Of a stretch of 64,000 bases of DNA, positions 15,400 through 25,789 are shown in pieces. The stretch spans positions 62,001 through 126,000 of the forward strand of contig NZ_QQSV01000006.1 of the NCBI RefSeq assembly GCF_003351145.1, in the 5' to 3' direction. Each line of letters opens with the position of its first letter. The stretch's first letter is position 1. The stretch comes from Meiothermus sp. QL-1 (lineage in GTDB: Bacteria > Deinococcota > Deinococci > Deinococcales > Thermaceae). The position numbers were made by a program, and so were the translations under genes. The notes beneath the pieces were generated by a model. That model ran no database searches and was not told the DNA's origin. It saw only the letters and a program-made list of their open reading frames with translations.

Positions 15400-17435
15400 T
15401 CCCCTATGCCCTGGGCCTAGGCGCCCTGCTCGGCGCCCTCACCCAGCTCTCGCCCTGGGCCTTTCTTGGCCTCCTCGGTGGGCTCTTGTGGCCCCAGTCT
15501 GCCCGCTGGCTGGGGCTGGCGGCCTACAGCGCGGTGCTGCTCCGTCTGGCGCTGGTCCAGGACCCCTGGGCTGCCCAAATTGGGCAGTGGGTCCGGCTGG
15601 AAGGGCACCTGCGGGATGGATTCCTCCACACCACCCAAGGCCCCGTTTACGTCCATCACTTCCCCCGGTTGAAAGACGGCTTCTACGTGCTGGAGGGCCG
15701 CCTGCTGCGCCCTGAAGGCAAACGCAACCCCGGCGGCTTCGACCAGCAGACCTGGCTGCGCGGCCTGGGGGTGAGCGCGGTGCTGCGGGTGGGCCGGGTA
15801 GTGCAATTTCAGCCCCTCCCGAAGAACCTGCGCCAGCAATTGAAGGAGCAGCTCCTCTCGGGGCTTTCCCCCCCCGTCGCGGCCCTCGCCTCTGCCCTTA
15901 CCCTGGGGGAGCGGCGCGAGCTAGGCGAGGCCTACCAGGCCTTCCAGCAGGCCGGCCTGGCCCATGCCCTGGCGCTATCGGGCCTGCACGTGGGCATTCT
16001 TACGGGGTTCTTTCTGCTCGCACTCTACCCCTTGGGGCCCTGGCGCTACCTTGCTACCATCCTCCTGCTGCTGGGCTACCTCTGGCTGGTGGGCCCCTTC
16101 CCCTCGCTGGTGCGGGCCGTGATCATGGCCGCCCTGGTGCTGCTGGGGCTTTTTGTGGGGCGGGGTCGGGTAGCCCTCCTGCCGGCGCTTTCACTGGCCC
16201 TGTTCGTCCACCTGCTGCTCGAGCCCCATGCACTTTTCAGCCTCTCGGCGCAGCTATCTTACCTGGCGGTGCTGGGCCTGGCGCTGGTCCTGCCGCGGCT
16301 GCCGCGGCTTTCCGGCTGGAAGCAGTGGCTCTGGGCCTCCATAAGCCTCACCCTAGCAGCCCAGCTCCTCACCCTTCCCCTGCTGCTTCACCATTTCCAC
16401 CAGCTCCCCCTGGTCTCCCCCTTGTCCAACCTGCTGGTGCTACCCCTGCTGAGCCTCCTGGTCCCCCTGGGCTTCCTCAAGCTCCTGCTGGGGGAGGTGC
16501 TGGCCTGGGCCGTCGAGGGCCTGGGCCGGCTGGTTCTGGGGCTGGTGGGCTGGCTGGCCCAGGGTCCCCAGCTTTACTGGGGGGAGATTAGCCCTGCGGG
16601 CTTTGCCCTCTACTACCTCGGCGTCCTTCCCCTGGTGCTGGCCCTCTACGGCCGGCTCCGCTGGTTGAGGGCCGCCAGCCTGAGCGCGACCGCGGCGCTG
16701 AGCTCCTTGCTGCCGCAAAGCCTGCCGAAGGCCGAACTTTGGCAGCTCGACGTGGGCCAGGGCGACGCAACCCTGGTGCGCCTGCCCGGCCGGGTGGAGA
16801 TTCTGGTCGACGGCGGCCGGGGATGGGCCTACCCCAGGCTAGAGCGGGCCCTGCGGGCTTTGGGGGTGGATGATATAGACCTGCTGGTCGCTACCCACCC
16901 CGATGCCGACCACGTGGAGGCCCTGGTAGAGGTAATGCGGAACTTTCCTGTGGGGGTGCTGCTGACCGGTCCTCCAGTCCGCAGCGATAGCCTAGACCGA
17001 GCCCTACGCCAGACTGCTCAAGCGCAGGGCATCCGGGTGGTAGAGGTAAGGCAGGGCTTCCGCCTGCGCCTCGCTGGCGCAGAGCTGAGGTTCCTTGGAC
17101 CTCAAGGCCTTGAACTGGAGGACAATGCGCGCAGCCTGGTCTTCGTCCTGGAATACGCGGGCCGGAAAGCCCTTTTCACCGGCGACGCACCCGCCTCGGT
17201 CGAGGCCCGCTGGCCGGCCGAACGGGTGGACATTTTGAAGGTAGGCCACCACGGGGCCGAGAGCAGCACCAGCGAGGAGTTGCTGTCCCGATTCCAGCCC
17301 CGGGTGGCCCTGATTGGGGTGGGCAACAACCCCTACGGCCACCCCTCGCGCGCGGTGCTGGAGCGCCTCCAGCGGCACGGGGTGGCTATTCGCCGCACCG
17401 ACCTGGAAGGGGCCATCCGCATTCCCCTGCGCTAG
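15396..17435 (+). CDS. comEC: DNA internalisation channel ComEC/Rec2
   Basis: 679 residues, GTG start overlapping the comEA stop by 4 nt. An N-terminal domain near residues 50-150 contains the DUF4131-type segment. It is followed by the multi-helix competence domain (about 170-430) with GLAHALALSGLHVGIL and GPFPSLVRAVIMA. The C-terminal metallo-beta-lactamase-like domain (about 445-679) carries LDVGQGDATLVRLPG, VATHPDADHVEAL (HxDxDH) and KVGHHGAESSTSEELL. It forms the inner-membrane channel for single-stranded DNA, consistent with the strong natural competence of Thermaceae. It is convergent with parB and overlaps it by 4 bp. Confidence 0.95.
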   Translation: MIPYALGLGALLGALTQLSPWAFLGLLGGLLWPQSARWLGLAAYSAVLLRLALVQDPWAAQIGQWVRLEGHLRDGFLHTTQGPVYVHHFPRLKDGFYVLEGRLLRPEGKRNPGGFDQQTWLRGLGVSAVLRVGRVVQFQPLPKNLRQQLKEQLLSGLSPPVAALASALTLGERRELGEAYQAFQQAGLAHALALSGLHVGILTGFFLLALYPLGPWRYLATILLLLGYLWLVGPFPSLVRAVIMAALVLLGLFVGRGRVALLPALSLALFVHLLLEPHALFSLSAQLSYLAVLGLALVLPRLPRLSGWKQWLWASISLTLAAQLLTLPLLLHHFHQLPLVSPLSNLLVLPLLSLLVPLGFLKLLLGEVLAWAVEGLGRLVLGLVGWLAQGPQLYWGEISPAGFALYYLGVLPLVLALYGRLRWLRAASLSATAALSSLLPQSLPKAELWQLDVGQGDATLVRLPGRVEILVDGGRGWAYPRLERALRALGVDDIDLLVATHPDADHVEALVEVMRNFPVGVLLTGPPVRSDSLDRALRQTAQAQGIRVVEVRQGFRLRLAGAELRFLGPQGLELEDNARSLVFVLEYAGRKALFTGDAPASVEARWPAERVDILKVGHHGAESSTSEELLSRFQPRVALIGVGNNPYGHPSRAVLERLQRHGVAIRRTDLEGAIRIPLR

Positions 17436-18247
17436 CCCTCGTATCCAATAGCCCGCAGGATGGCGCTCAGCTCTTCTTCAGAATGGTAGTGGATCTCAAT
17501 CCGACCCCGGCTGGGGTGGGTAAAGCGAACCCTGGTGCCCAGGCGCTGGGAGAGCTGGCGGGCTATCTCGGGATAGGCCTCCTCCTTCCCGGGACGGGCA
17601 GGAGCGCCCAACCGCTCCTTGAGCCGCTCGGTCTCCCGCACGCTGAGCCCCTTGGCGAGCACCTCGGCAAGCCCCCAGTTACGCCGCGACTCGGGCAGCA
17701 TCAGCAGGGCCCGGGCATGTCCGGCGGTGATCCGGTTCTCCTCCAGGGCCTTGAGAATCTCCGGGGTAAGCTGCAGAAGGCGCAGGGCGTTGGTGATGGT
17801 GACCCGGGCCTTGCCCACCGCTCGAGCCACCTCCTCCTGGGTCAGGCCCATCTCCACCAGGCGCTTGTAGCCCTCGGCCTCCTCCACCGGGTTCAGGTCC
17901 TCGCGCTGCAGGTTCTCGATGAGGGCAATCTCCAGGGCCTCACGCTCCCCGATGTCCCGGATGATTACCGGAACCTCGCGCAGCCCAGCCATCTGCGAAG
18001 CCCGGTACCGGCGCTCGCCCGCAACCAGCTCGTACATGTCCCCCTTGGGGCGCACCAGCAGCGGCTGGAGCAGCCCCTTCTCCCGAATGGAGGCGGCCAG
18101 CTCCTCCAGGGCCACCGGATCGAAGCTGCGCCGCGGCTGGGCGGGGCTGGGCTTTATGAGGGCCAGGGGCAGCTTGGTGAGGGAGGCGGGGGACTTGGGC
18201 AGCAGGGCCTCCAACCCCTTGCCCAGGCCGCTAGGCTTCTTGGACAC
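17432..18247 (-). CDS. parB: Chromosome-partitioning protein ParB (Spo0J)
   Basis: 271 residues, GTG start inside the end of parA (17-bp overlap). N-terminal [14 protein letters not shown] motif, then the CTPase/ParB-like domain with QPRRSF and the [12 protein letters not shown] motif near residue 85, [17 protein letters not shown], and the helix-turn-helix [26 protein letters not shown] (parS recognition). A C-terminal dimerisation domain ends in [16 protein letters not shown]. It loads at parS sites, clamps DNA and recruits SMC; the ParA partner is immediately upstream. Confidence 0.97.
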   Translation of the reverse strand: MSKKPSGLGKGLEALLPKSPASLTKLPLALIKPSPAQPRRSFDPVALEELAASIREKGLLQPLLVRPKGDMYELVAGERRYRASQMAGLREVPVIIRDIGEREALEIALIENLQREDLNPVEEAEGYKRLVEMGLTQEEVARAVGKARVTITNALRLLQLTPEILKALEENRITAGHARALLMLPESRRNWGLAEVLAKGLSVRETERLKERLGAPARPGKEEAYPEIARQLSQRLGTRVRFTHPSRGRIEIHYHSEEELSAILRAIGYEG

Positions 18248-18980
18248 GACGCATCACCTCCTCGGCCAGACGACGGTAGGCGTGGGCCCCGCTGCTGGTG
18301 GGGGCGTACTGCCCGATGTCCTGGCCGTGGCTGGGGGCCTCGGCCAGGCGAACGTTGCGGGGGATAACCGTCCAGAAAACCTTGTCGCCCAGGTTGGCCC
18401 GCAGGTTGCTCTCCACCTGCTGGGAGAGCAGGGTGCGGGGGTCGTACATGGTGATGAGCACCCCCAGAAGGCGCAGGGCAGGGTTGAGGCTCGAGCGCAC
18501 CCGCTCGACGGTCTGCAACAGCCCCGCCAGGCCCTCCAGGGCGTAGTACTCGGCCTGTACCGGAACGATGAGGCCCTCCGCAGCCGAGAGCACGTTCAGG
18601 GTAAGGGGGCCCAGGCTGGGCGGAGCGTCCAGCAGAACCAGGTCGTAGGCAGGCAGCAGAGGACGCAACACCTCGGCCAGCCGCCCGGGCTCCTCGAGCA
18701 GTTCGGCCGAGGCCCCCACCAGGTCGGGGCTTGAAGGCAGCAGGTCCAGGCCTGGCAAAACCCTTTGCACGGCCTGTTCCGCAGTGCAAGCCCCCATCAG
18801 CAGGGCATAGATGTTGTGCTCGGGCGGGGTCTGGCCCAGGCCTGAGGTGGCGTTGAACTGGGGATCCAGGTCGACCAGGAGCACCCGCTGTCCGGCCCGG
18901 GCCAGGTAGGCCGCAAGGTTGACGGCGGTGGTGGTCTTCCCCACGCCCCCCTTCTGGTTCACAATCCCGATGCGTTTCAC
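18231..18980 (-). CDS. parA: Chromosome-partitioning ATPase ParA (Soj)
   Basis: 249 residues of the small ParA/Soj class without an N-terminal helix-turn-helix. The deviant Walker A is [16 protein letters not shown] at residue 8, Walker A' [14 protein letters not shown] near residue 38, and Walker [16 protein letters not shown] near residue 113. It uses ATP-dependent nonspecific DNA binding to move ParB-parS complexes and may also modulate DnaA at the adjacent origin, as Soj does in Bacillus. Start GTG at 18980, 7 bp after rsmG. Confidence 0.97.
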   Translation of the reverse strand: MKRIGIVNQKGGVGKTTTAVNLAAYLARAGQRVLLVDLDPQFNATSGLGQTPPEHNIYALLMGACTAEQAVQRVLPGLDLLPSSPDLVGASAELLEEPGRLAEVLRPLLPAYDLVLLDAPPSLGPLTLNVLSAAEGLIVPVQAEYYALEGLAGLLQTVERVRSSLNPALRLLGVLITMYDPRTLLSQQVESNLRANLGDKVFWTVIPRNVRLAEAPSHGQDIGQYAPTSSGAHAYRRLAEEVMRRVQEA

Positions 18981-18987
18981 GCCCTAC

Positions 18988-19707
18988 CTAGGATAACGGA
19001 TTCCGGGCTGGAAGGCCCGCCCTGCGGGGATAGCGTGGAGGGGTGGGGGCCACCTTTTCCAGAACCACCAGCCGGCGCGTCTCACCGCTTATGGGAAGCT
19101 GAAAGGGAATCACCCCTCCAAGCCGCCCCCCCAGTTCCTCCAGGGCCCTTTGCGCCTGGACCAGCTCCTGCTCCACCTCAGGCCCCTTTTGCAGCAAAAC
19201 GAACCCCCCTACCCGCACCAGCGGCAGGGTTAGCTCGGCCACCACCGGCAAGGAGGCCACCGCGCGACTCAGGGCGGCGTGGTAGGTTTCACGTTTTACC
19301 CCTCGGCCCAGCTCCTCGGCCCGCCCCCACCGGGCCTCGGCGTTGGGCAGGGCCAACTCCCGGATAACCTCCTGTACAAAACGAACCTTCTTTTGCGTAG
19401 CGTCCAGGAGTTCGAAGCGGATCCCGGGGCGCACAATGGCCAGGGGCAAACCAGGGAAGCCGGCCCCGGTGCCCACGTCCACCACCGTCATGCCATCGGA
19501 AAACCCCGGGTAGCGCAGGCAGCTCAGGGAGTCCGCGAAGTGCTTGAGAACCACACCCCGCTCATCGCGGATGGCGGTCAGGTTGATCCGCCGGTTAGCC
19601 GCGACCAGCAGGCTGTAGAACCGAGCGAAGCGGTCCAGGTGGGGCCTTAGGTCAAGCCCCAGCGCCTCTCCTGCCTGAAGCAGCAGCCGGCTGCCCTCGG
19701 GGCTCAT
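18988..19707 (-). CDS. rsmG: 16S rRNA (guanine-527-N7) methyltransferase RsmG (GidB)
   Basis: 239 residues. The SAM-binding core shows VVDVGTGAGFPGLPLAI near residue 75, preceded by NLTAIRDERGVVLKHFADSL, a RsmG hallmark. The ALSRAVASLPVVAEL segment lies downstream. It methylates G527 of 16S rRNA. It lies in the conserved mnmG-rsmG-parA-parB block. Confidence 0.96.
   Translation of the reverse strand: MSPEGSRLLLQAGEALGLDLRPHLDRFARFYSLLVAANRRINLTAIRDERGVVLKHFADSLSCLRYPGFSDGMTVVDVGTGAGFPGLPLAIVRPGIRFELLDATQKKVRFVQEVIRELALPNAEARWGRAEELGRGVKRETYHAALSRAVASLPVVAELTLPLVRVGGFVLLQKGPEVEQELVQAQRALEELGGRLGGVIPFQLPISGETRRLVVLEKVAPTPPRYPRRAGLPARNPLS
19283..19298. other. parS-like motif within rsmG
   Basis: GGTTTCACGTTTTACC contains the perfect parS half-site GTTTCACG. 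Its reverse complement (GGTAAAACGTGAAACC) repeats the motif found at 19717. The other half-site is degenerate. Confidence 0.3.
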
Positions 19708-19716
19708 CCCACCCCC

Positions 19717-19732
19717 TGTAAAACGTGAAACA
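19717..19732. other. parS-like motif between mnmG and rsmG
   Basis: TGTAAAACGTGAAACA matches TGTTTCACGTGAAACA at 13 of 16 positions with one half-site perfect, and it lies in an intergenic gap next to parAB. Confidence 0.4.
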
Positions 19733-19734
19733 TC

Positions 19735-21537
19735 TCAAGCCGTCACCCGGGTCAGGTACACCAGCAGGGCGGTGATATCGGAGTCGCGGATTCCAGGAAT
19801 GCGGGAAGCCTCCGCCACCGTGCGGGGCTGGAGGCGGCCAAGCTTCTCGGCGGCCTCTTTGGAGAGGCTCGGCACCCGGCCATAGTCCAACCCCTCGGGC
19901 AGATGGTAGGCCTCGAGCTCCCTAAGCCGCTCCCTAAGCCGGGCTTGGCGCTCGATATAACCGGCGTACTTGGCCCGCAGCTCCACCTGGTAGGCCTCAG
20001 CGGGGCTCAGGGGATGGGGAGGAGGACCCACCCGCTCCAGTACCTGGGCGTAGCCGACCTCGGGCCGGCGCAGGTACTGCAGGGCCGAGACCCCCTCTAT
20101 CCGCACCCGCTCCAGCCGGGCCAACTCCTGCTGGACCCGGGCGTACTTGGCCCTCACCCGCTCTAGGTCGGCCTGGGGACGCAGGCCCCAGGCCACCGCC
20201 AAAGGCACCAGCCGCTCATCGGCGTTGTCGGCGCGGCAGAGCAGGCGCAGCTCGACCCGAGAGGTCATCATCCGGTAAGGCTCGTCCACCCCCCGGTGGA
20301 CCAGGTCGTCTACCAGCACCCCGATGTACCCTGAGTCGCGCGGCAGGTGGACCTCGGGCAGGCCCATGGCGTAACGGGCCGCGTTCAGCCCGGCCAGCAA
20401 GCCCTGGGCCGCGGCCTCCTCATACCCCGAGGTGCCGTTGATCTGGCCAGCGGTGAACAGCCCCGGCAGCCGGCGGGACTGCAGGCCCGGGGTGAGCTCG
20501 AGGGGGTCCACCGCGTCGTACTCCACTGCGTAGGCGTAGCGCTGGATCACCGCCTGTTCAAAGCCTGGCAGGCTCCGCACCATCTCCACCTGGAGCGCGG
20601 GAGGCAAGGACGAGCTGAAGCCCTGCAGGTAAAGCTCGCTGGTCTGCAGTCCATCGGGCTCCACGAACAGGAGGTGGGTCTCCTTATCGCTAAAACGCAC
20701 CACCTTGTCCTCGATGGAAGGGCAGTAGCGCGGGCCAATCCCCTCTATGTCCCCCCCATACAGAGGGGAGAGGTGCAGGTTCTCCCGGATGAGCCGGTGG
20801 GTGGCCGCGGTGGTGCGGGTCTGCCAGGTAGGCCGGGCGGTGGCGTGCGGCCCCGGGGTCCCAGCAAAGGTCTCTGGGGGGTCGTCGGGGGGGACCACCT
20901 CGAGCCTCGCGTAATCCACCGAGTCGGCCCGGATGCGGGGCGGTGTGCCGGTCTTAAAGCGCATCAGACGGTGGCCCAGGGCCCGCAGGCTCTGGGAAAG
21001 GAAGCGCGCCGGGGGCTCCCCCTGCCGGCCAGCTGGACGGGACTGGCGGCCGTACCAGACCACCCCCTGCAGGAAGGTGCCGCTGGCCACCACCACCGCC
21101 GCTGCAGCCAGCCGGCGGCCGTCCACGGTTCTCACCCCCCGCAGCGCCCCTTGTTCCACCCACAAGGCGGCCACCTCCGCCCGCACGCTCTGGACACCCG
21201 GGTGGGCCAGCAAAACCCGCTGGGCTTCCAGGGCGTACGCATCCCGGTCCACCTGCACCCTAAGGCTCTGCACTGCCGGCCCCTTGGAGCGGTTGAGCAC
21301 CCGGGTGTGGATCGCGGTGGCATCGGCCAGGCGACCCATCAGCCCCCCCAGGGCCTCCACCTCGGCCACCAGCTGGCTCTTGCCCGGCCCCCCCACCGCC
21401 GGATTGCAGGGCATCAGGCCGATGCGGTCCGGGTTGGAGGTAACCAGCCCTACCCGCACCCCAAGCCGGGCAGCTGCCCAAGCCGCCTCGATTCCGGCGT
21501 GCCCACCTCCCACCACAATCACGTCAAAAGCACGCAT
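19735..21537 (-). CDS. mnmG: tRNA uridine-5-carboxymethylaminomethyl modification enzyme MnmG (GidA)
   Basis: 600 residues. FAD-binding fingerprint [21 protein letters not shown] at the N-terminus; [24 protein letters not shown] near residue 42; RGPKYC-equivalent [13 protein letters not shown] near residue 265; and the C-terminal [18 protein letters not shown] plus an all-helical MnmE-binding tail ([14 protein letters not shown]). With MnmE it installs the cmnm5U34 modification in tRNAs. It diverges from dnaA; a TAGGAT element and AAGGGGTG ribosome site precede the ATG at 21537. Confidence 0.97.
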   Translation of the reverse strand: MRAFDVIVVGGGHAGIEAAWAAARLGVRVGLVTSNPDRIGLMPCNPAVGGPGKSQLVAEVEALGGLMGRLADATAIHTRVLNRSKGPAVQSLRVQVDRDAYALEAQRVLLAHPGVQSVRAEVAALWVEQGALRGVRTVDGRRLAAAAVVVASGTFLQGVVWYGRQSRPAGRQGEPPARFLSQSLRALGHRLMRFKTGTPPRIRADSVDYARLEVVPPDDPPETFAGTPGPHATARPTWQTRTTAATHRLIRENLHLSPLYGGDIEGIGPRYCPSIEDKVVRFSDKETHLLFVEPDGLQTSELYLQGFSSSLPPALQVEMVRSLPGFEQAVIQRYAYAVEYDAVDPLELTPGLQSRRLPGLFTAGQINGTSGYEEAAAQGLLAGLNAARYAMGLPEVHLPRDSGYIGVLVDDLVHRGVDEPYRMMTSRVELRLLCRADNADERLVPLAVAWGLRPQADLERVRAKYARVQQELARLERVRIEGVSALQYLRRPEVGYAQVLERVGPPPHPLSPAEAYQVELRAKYAGYIERQARLRERLRELEAYHLPEGLDYGRVPSLSKEAAEKLGRLQPRTVAEASRIPGIRDSDITALLVYLTRVTA

Positions 21538-21577
21538 GCAACACCCCTTTGCATCCTACCACCCCACCTCCCCCACC

Positions 21578-21586
21578 TGTGGATAA
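21578..21586 (-). promoter_or_regulatory. Perfect DnaA box in the dnaA/mnmG promoter region
   Basis: TGTGGATAA on the plus strand (TTATCCACA on minus) lies 43 bp upstream of the dnaA start, just before the candidate -10 TAGAAT at 21594. It probably serves autoregulation of dnaA. Confidence 0.8.
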
Positions 21587-21628
21587 CTTTGGGTAGAATG
21601 TTCGAACTGAAGTTGGGGAGGAGCAGCC

Positions 21629-22948
21629 TTGACCCACACGACCGTTTGGCAAAACGTGCTGGAATACGTGCGCCAAAGCATCACCGAGGTGGAATACCAC
21701 ACCTGGTTCGAAAAAATCCAGCCCCTCGGGATGGTCAACGGTTCCCTCGAGCTCGGCGTGCCCACCAGCTTCTTCAAGGGCTGGATCGAGGAGCACTACG
21801 CCGAGCTCTTGACCGAAGCCCTCACCCGCCTGGGGGCCCAAACCCCCCGCTTCGAGATCAGGGTCATCCCGGGAAAGGCTATCCAGGAAGACATCTTCTC
21901 CGCAGCAGGCCAGGCCAAATCCCAGGAGACCCGTGCCCGGCTCAACCCCAAGTACACTTTCGAAAACTTCGTGGTGGGACAGAACAACAACCTGGCCCAC
22001 GCCGCGGCAGTGGCAGTGGCCGAGTCCCCTGGCAACGCCTACAACCCTCTCTTCATCTACGGGGGGGTGGGGCTGGGCAAAACCCACCTGATGCACGCCG
22101 TAGGCCACTCGGTAGCCCAGCGGTTCCCCGAAAAAAAGATCGAGTACGTCTCCACCGAAACTTTCACCAACGAGCTCATCAACGCCATCCGGGAAGACCG
22201 CATGAGCGAGTTCCGCGACCGCTACCGCTCAGTGGACCTGCTCCTGGTGGACGACGTGCAGTTCATCGCCGGCAAGGAGCGCACCCAGGAGGAATTCTTC
22301 CACACCTTCAACGCCCTCTACGAGGCCCGCAAGCAGATCATCCTCTCCTCCGACCGGCCGCCCAAGGACATCCTCACCCTGGAGGCCCGCCTCCGCAGCC
22401 GCTTCGAGTGGGGCCTGATCACCGATATCCAACCCCCCGACTTGGAGACCCGGGTGGCCATCCTCAAGATGAACTCCGAATACCGCAACGTGCGCGTACC
22501 TGAGGAGGTGCTGGAGTACATTGCGCGCCAGATCACCTCCAACATCCGCGAACTGGAGGGGGCGCTCATGCGGGTAATCGCCTACGCTTCCTTGAACGGA
22601 GTGGAGCTCAGCAAGGCGGTAGCTGTTCGAGCCCTATCGGACATCTTTGCGGCCAACGAAAACCCCCTGAGCCCGGAGGAGATCCTCAAGGCCGTGGCCG
22701 AGTACTACGGTCTGCGCCCCGAGGAGATACGGGGCAGCGGACGGCGTAAGGAGGTGGTCATCCCCCGCCAGGTGGCGATGTACCTGGTCCGCGAACTGAC
22801 CCACGCCTCTCTGCCCGAGATTGGCCAGTTCTTCGGTGGGCGCGACCACACCACCGTGCTCTACGCCATCCAGAAAATCCAGGAAAGCAGCGAGTTCGAC
22901 ACCGCCCTGCGCCAGGCCTTGAGGGCCATCCGGGAACGCCTGGGCTAG
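21629..22948 (+). CDS. dnaA: Chromosomal replication initiator DnaA
   Basis: 439 residues from a TTG start preceded by GGGGAGGAG. Domain I (about 1-85, [21 protein letters not shown]) is joined to the AAA+ domain by a short linker. Walker [10 protein letters not shown] is at residues 145-153, Walker [10 protein letters not shown] near 204, and the arginine-finger region [10 protein letters not shown] near 265. Domain IV ends with the box-recognition signature [15 protein letters not shown] near 410. It melts oriC immediately downstream. The linker domain II is short, as in other thermophiles. Confidence 0.98.
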   Translation: MTHTTVWQNVLEYVRQSITEVEYHTWFEKIQPLGMVNGSLELGVPTSFFKGWIEEHYAELLTEALTRLGAQTPRFEIRVIPGKAIQEDIFSAAGQAKSQETRARLNPKYTFENFVVGQNNNLAHAAAVAVAESPGNAYNPLFIYGGVGLGKTHLMHAVGHSVAQRFPEKKIEYVSTETFTNELINAIREDRMSEFRDRYRSVDLLLVDDVQFIAGKERTQEEFFHTFNALYEARKQIILSSDRPPKDILTLEARLRSRFEWGLITDIQPPDLETRVAILKMNSEYRNVRVPEEVLEYIARQITSNIRELEGALMRVIAYASLNGVELSKAVAVRALSDIFAANENPLSPEEILKAVAEYYGLRPEEIRGSGRRKEVVIPRQVAMYLVRELTHASLPEIGQFFGGRDHTTVLYAIQKIQESSEFDTALRQALRAIRERLG

Positions 22949-22985
22949 CACGCCCATCGCTTGGGGCGCCCGAGTTATTAACACC

Positions 22986-23183
22986 TGTGGATAACTCTGT
23001 GGATAACCTGTGGATAACCCTGTGGATGGCCCTGTGGATAACTCCATCGTCTTGGGCCCTGTGGATAAGTCGGGGATTTTTCCACAAGTTATCCACAGCC
23101 CTGAGCTGGTTATCCACAGAACTTATCCACAGGCCCAATTCGATAACCATCGGACTTAAATGAGGCTTATCCACATATCCACA
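22986..23183. repeat. DnaA-box array: nine perfect and three variant boxes
   Basis: Perfect TTATCCACA on the minus strand at 22986-22994, 22998-23006, 23009-23017, 23033-23041 and 23060-23068; perfect on the plus strand at 23089-23097, 23110-23118, 23123-23131 and 23167-23175. Variants: TGTGGATGG at 23021-23029, TTTTCCACA at 23078-23086, ATATCCACA at 23175-23183. The first five minus boxes start 11-12 bp apart, about one helical turn, so DnaA would load on one face; the two clusters point toward each other. Confidence 0.95.
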
Positions 23184-23260
23184 GGCCCTACTACTACTAC
23201 TGCTAGGTTTTAAAAATTTCAGGAGCCGTCTTTAAAAAATTGCCGGGGCCCTTAAAAAGC
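23184..23260. other. DnaA-trio tract and AT-rich DNA unwinding element
   Basis: Directly after the last box (ATATCCACA) comes a short GC spacer (GGCC), then CTA-CTA-CTA-CTA-CTG-CTA at 23188-23205, the complement of 3'-GAT trinucleotides that define DnaA-trios. It is followed by GGTTTTAAAAATTTC and two further A/T runs up to about 23260. This is where strand opening should begin. Confidence 0.8.
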
Positions 23261-23328
23261 AACTGGGTGGGGTAGATTGCCTTAGAATATCTGGGCCTGG
23301 CGTGGCGTAAGCCCCAGCGGGAGGCAGT

Positions 23329-24417
23329 GTGGAGATACGCATCCCCAAACGCACCCTTACCGAAGGGCTCTCCATCCTGGAGCGCATCATCCCAAGCCGC
23401 AGCACCAACCCCATCCTGACCTATCTGCCCATAGAGGCTTCTGAGCGGGGCCTGACCCTCCAGGGTACCAACGGTGAGGTGGACCTCGAGGTCCGGCTCG
23501 CGGCCGAAGTCCAGGGCGCCGGGCGGGTGCTGGTACCGGCCTCGACCTTTGCCCAGGTGGTGCGCGGGGCCCCGGGTGAGCTCATTGAGCTAAGTCTTAC
23601 CGGCGAGGGTCGGCTCGAGCTGTCCTCAAGCACCTTCAACACCCTGCTTTCCACCGCGCCTCCTGAAGGCTATCCCGAGCTTTCCTTTGCTCCGTCCCCC
23701 CAGGAGCGGATGCCAGCTCTAGGGCTGGCCCGGGCCATCACCCGAGTGCGCTATGCGGCCAGCCAGGAGGAGTACCGGGCCATCTTCCGGGGGGTCCAGC
23801 TTGAAATGTCCTCCCGGAGGCTTCGGGCGGTGGCTTCGGACGGTTTTCGGCTGGCCCGCTATGACCTGCCCCTGGAGGGGCTCCCCTCGCGAAAGCTGGT
23901 GGTCCCAGCGAGGACGGCCGATGAGATCGTCCGGGTGTTCAAGGACGCGGAGGAAGAACTGGCCTTCGCGGTGGAGGAAGGAAGCCTGACCCTGGCCGGC
24001 CGGGCGGTGCGGATGGCGGTCAAGCTGATGGAGGGGGAGTTCCCCGATTATGAGCGGGTCATTCCCCAGAGCTTCGTCCTCGAGGCCACCCTCCCGGCTG
24101 AGGCTTTCCGGGAGAGCCTGAAGCGGGTGGCGCTGATGGCCGATCGGAACAACCACCGGGTCAACCTGACCTTCACCCCCGGGCGGCTCGGCATCGATGC
24201 GGAGGGGGATTACGGCCGGGGCCGGGAGGAGATGGAGGTGGAGCTATCGGGCGAAACGCAGATGCTGGCGGCCTACAACGCCCGGTACCTGATCGAGGCC
24301 CTGGCACCCGTCGAGGGCGCCGTGCGCCTCAGGCTTTCGGGGCCGACCACCCCCAGCGTGCTCCAGGCGGTGGAGGACGCGGGCTACCTGGCGGTGGTGG
24401 TGCCTTTGCGGGTTTAG
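23329..24417 (+). CDS. dnaN: DNA polymerase III sliding clamp (beta subunit)
   Basis: 362 residues from a GTG with GGGAGG upstream. It shows three repeated clamp domains of about 120 residues each: MEIRIPKRTLTEGLSILERI at the start, EYRAIFRGVQLEMSSRRLRAVASDGFRLA in domain 2, and the domain 3 end VLQAVEDAGYLAVVVPLRV, whose terminal segment forms part of the peptide-binding pocket. It forms a ring dimer that tethers the polymerase. Confidence 0.98.
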   Translation: MEIRIPKRTLTEGLSILERIIPSRSTNPILTYLPIEASERGLTLQGTNGEVDLEVRLAAEVQGAGRVLVPASTFAQVVRGAPGELIELSLTGEGRLELSSSTFNTLLSTAPPEGYPELSFAPSPQERMPALGLARAITRVRYAASQEEYRAIFRGVQLEMSSRRLRAVASDGFRLARYDLPLEGLPSRKLVVPARTADEIVRVFKDAEEELAFAVEEGSLTLAGRAVRMAVKLMEGEFPDYERVIPQSFVLEATLPAEAFRESLKRVALMADRNNHRVNLTFTPGRLGIDAEGDYGRGREEMEVELSGETQMLAAYNARYLIEALAPVEGAVRLRLSGPTTPSVLQAVEDAGYLAVVVPLRV

Positions 24418-24445
24418 CGGACTGCTGGGTCTTGGGGCCGGGGTG

Positions 24446-24451
24446 TAAACT
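24446..24451 (+). promoter_or_regulatory. -10 element of the eno promoter
   Basis: TAAACT preceded by GGTG, identical to the extended -10 at 14295-14304. It is 39 nt before the eno ATG, leaving a leader with a normal ribosome site. No convincing -35 is visible. Confidence 0.4.
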
Positions 24452-24466
24452 TTGAGACGGCATTAG

Positions 24467-25765
<1,299 letters not shown>

Positions 25766-25789
25766 GCGCAGGGGCCCCCGGGGGGAGCA

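Larger units (their letters stand above)
22949..23328. other. oriC: Chromosomal replication origin oriC (intergenic dnaA-dnaN)
   Basis: This 380-bp gap has no gene. It contains two clusters of DnaA boxes in opposite orientation, then a GC spacer, a CTA-repeat (DnaA-trio) tract and an AT-rich stretch before dnaN. The order fits the bacterial basal unwinding system, and the dnaA-oriC-dnaN placement is the common bacterial arrangement. Confidence 0.95.

Noticed and set aside
20347-22503. 718-codon plus-strand frame crossing mnmG and dnaA
   Set aside because: Antisense/out-of-frame shadow of two unambiguous genes; no domain or ribosome site.
22981-23131. Repeated TTATCCACA/TGTGGATAA units as a CRISPR or minisatellite array
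   Set aside because: The unit is the 9-bp DnaA box, in both orientations, in the dnaA-dnaN gap; it is the origin.
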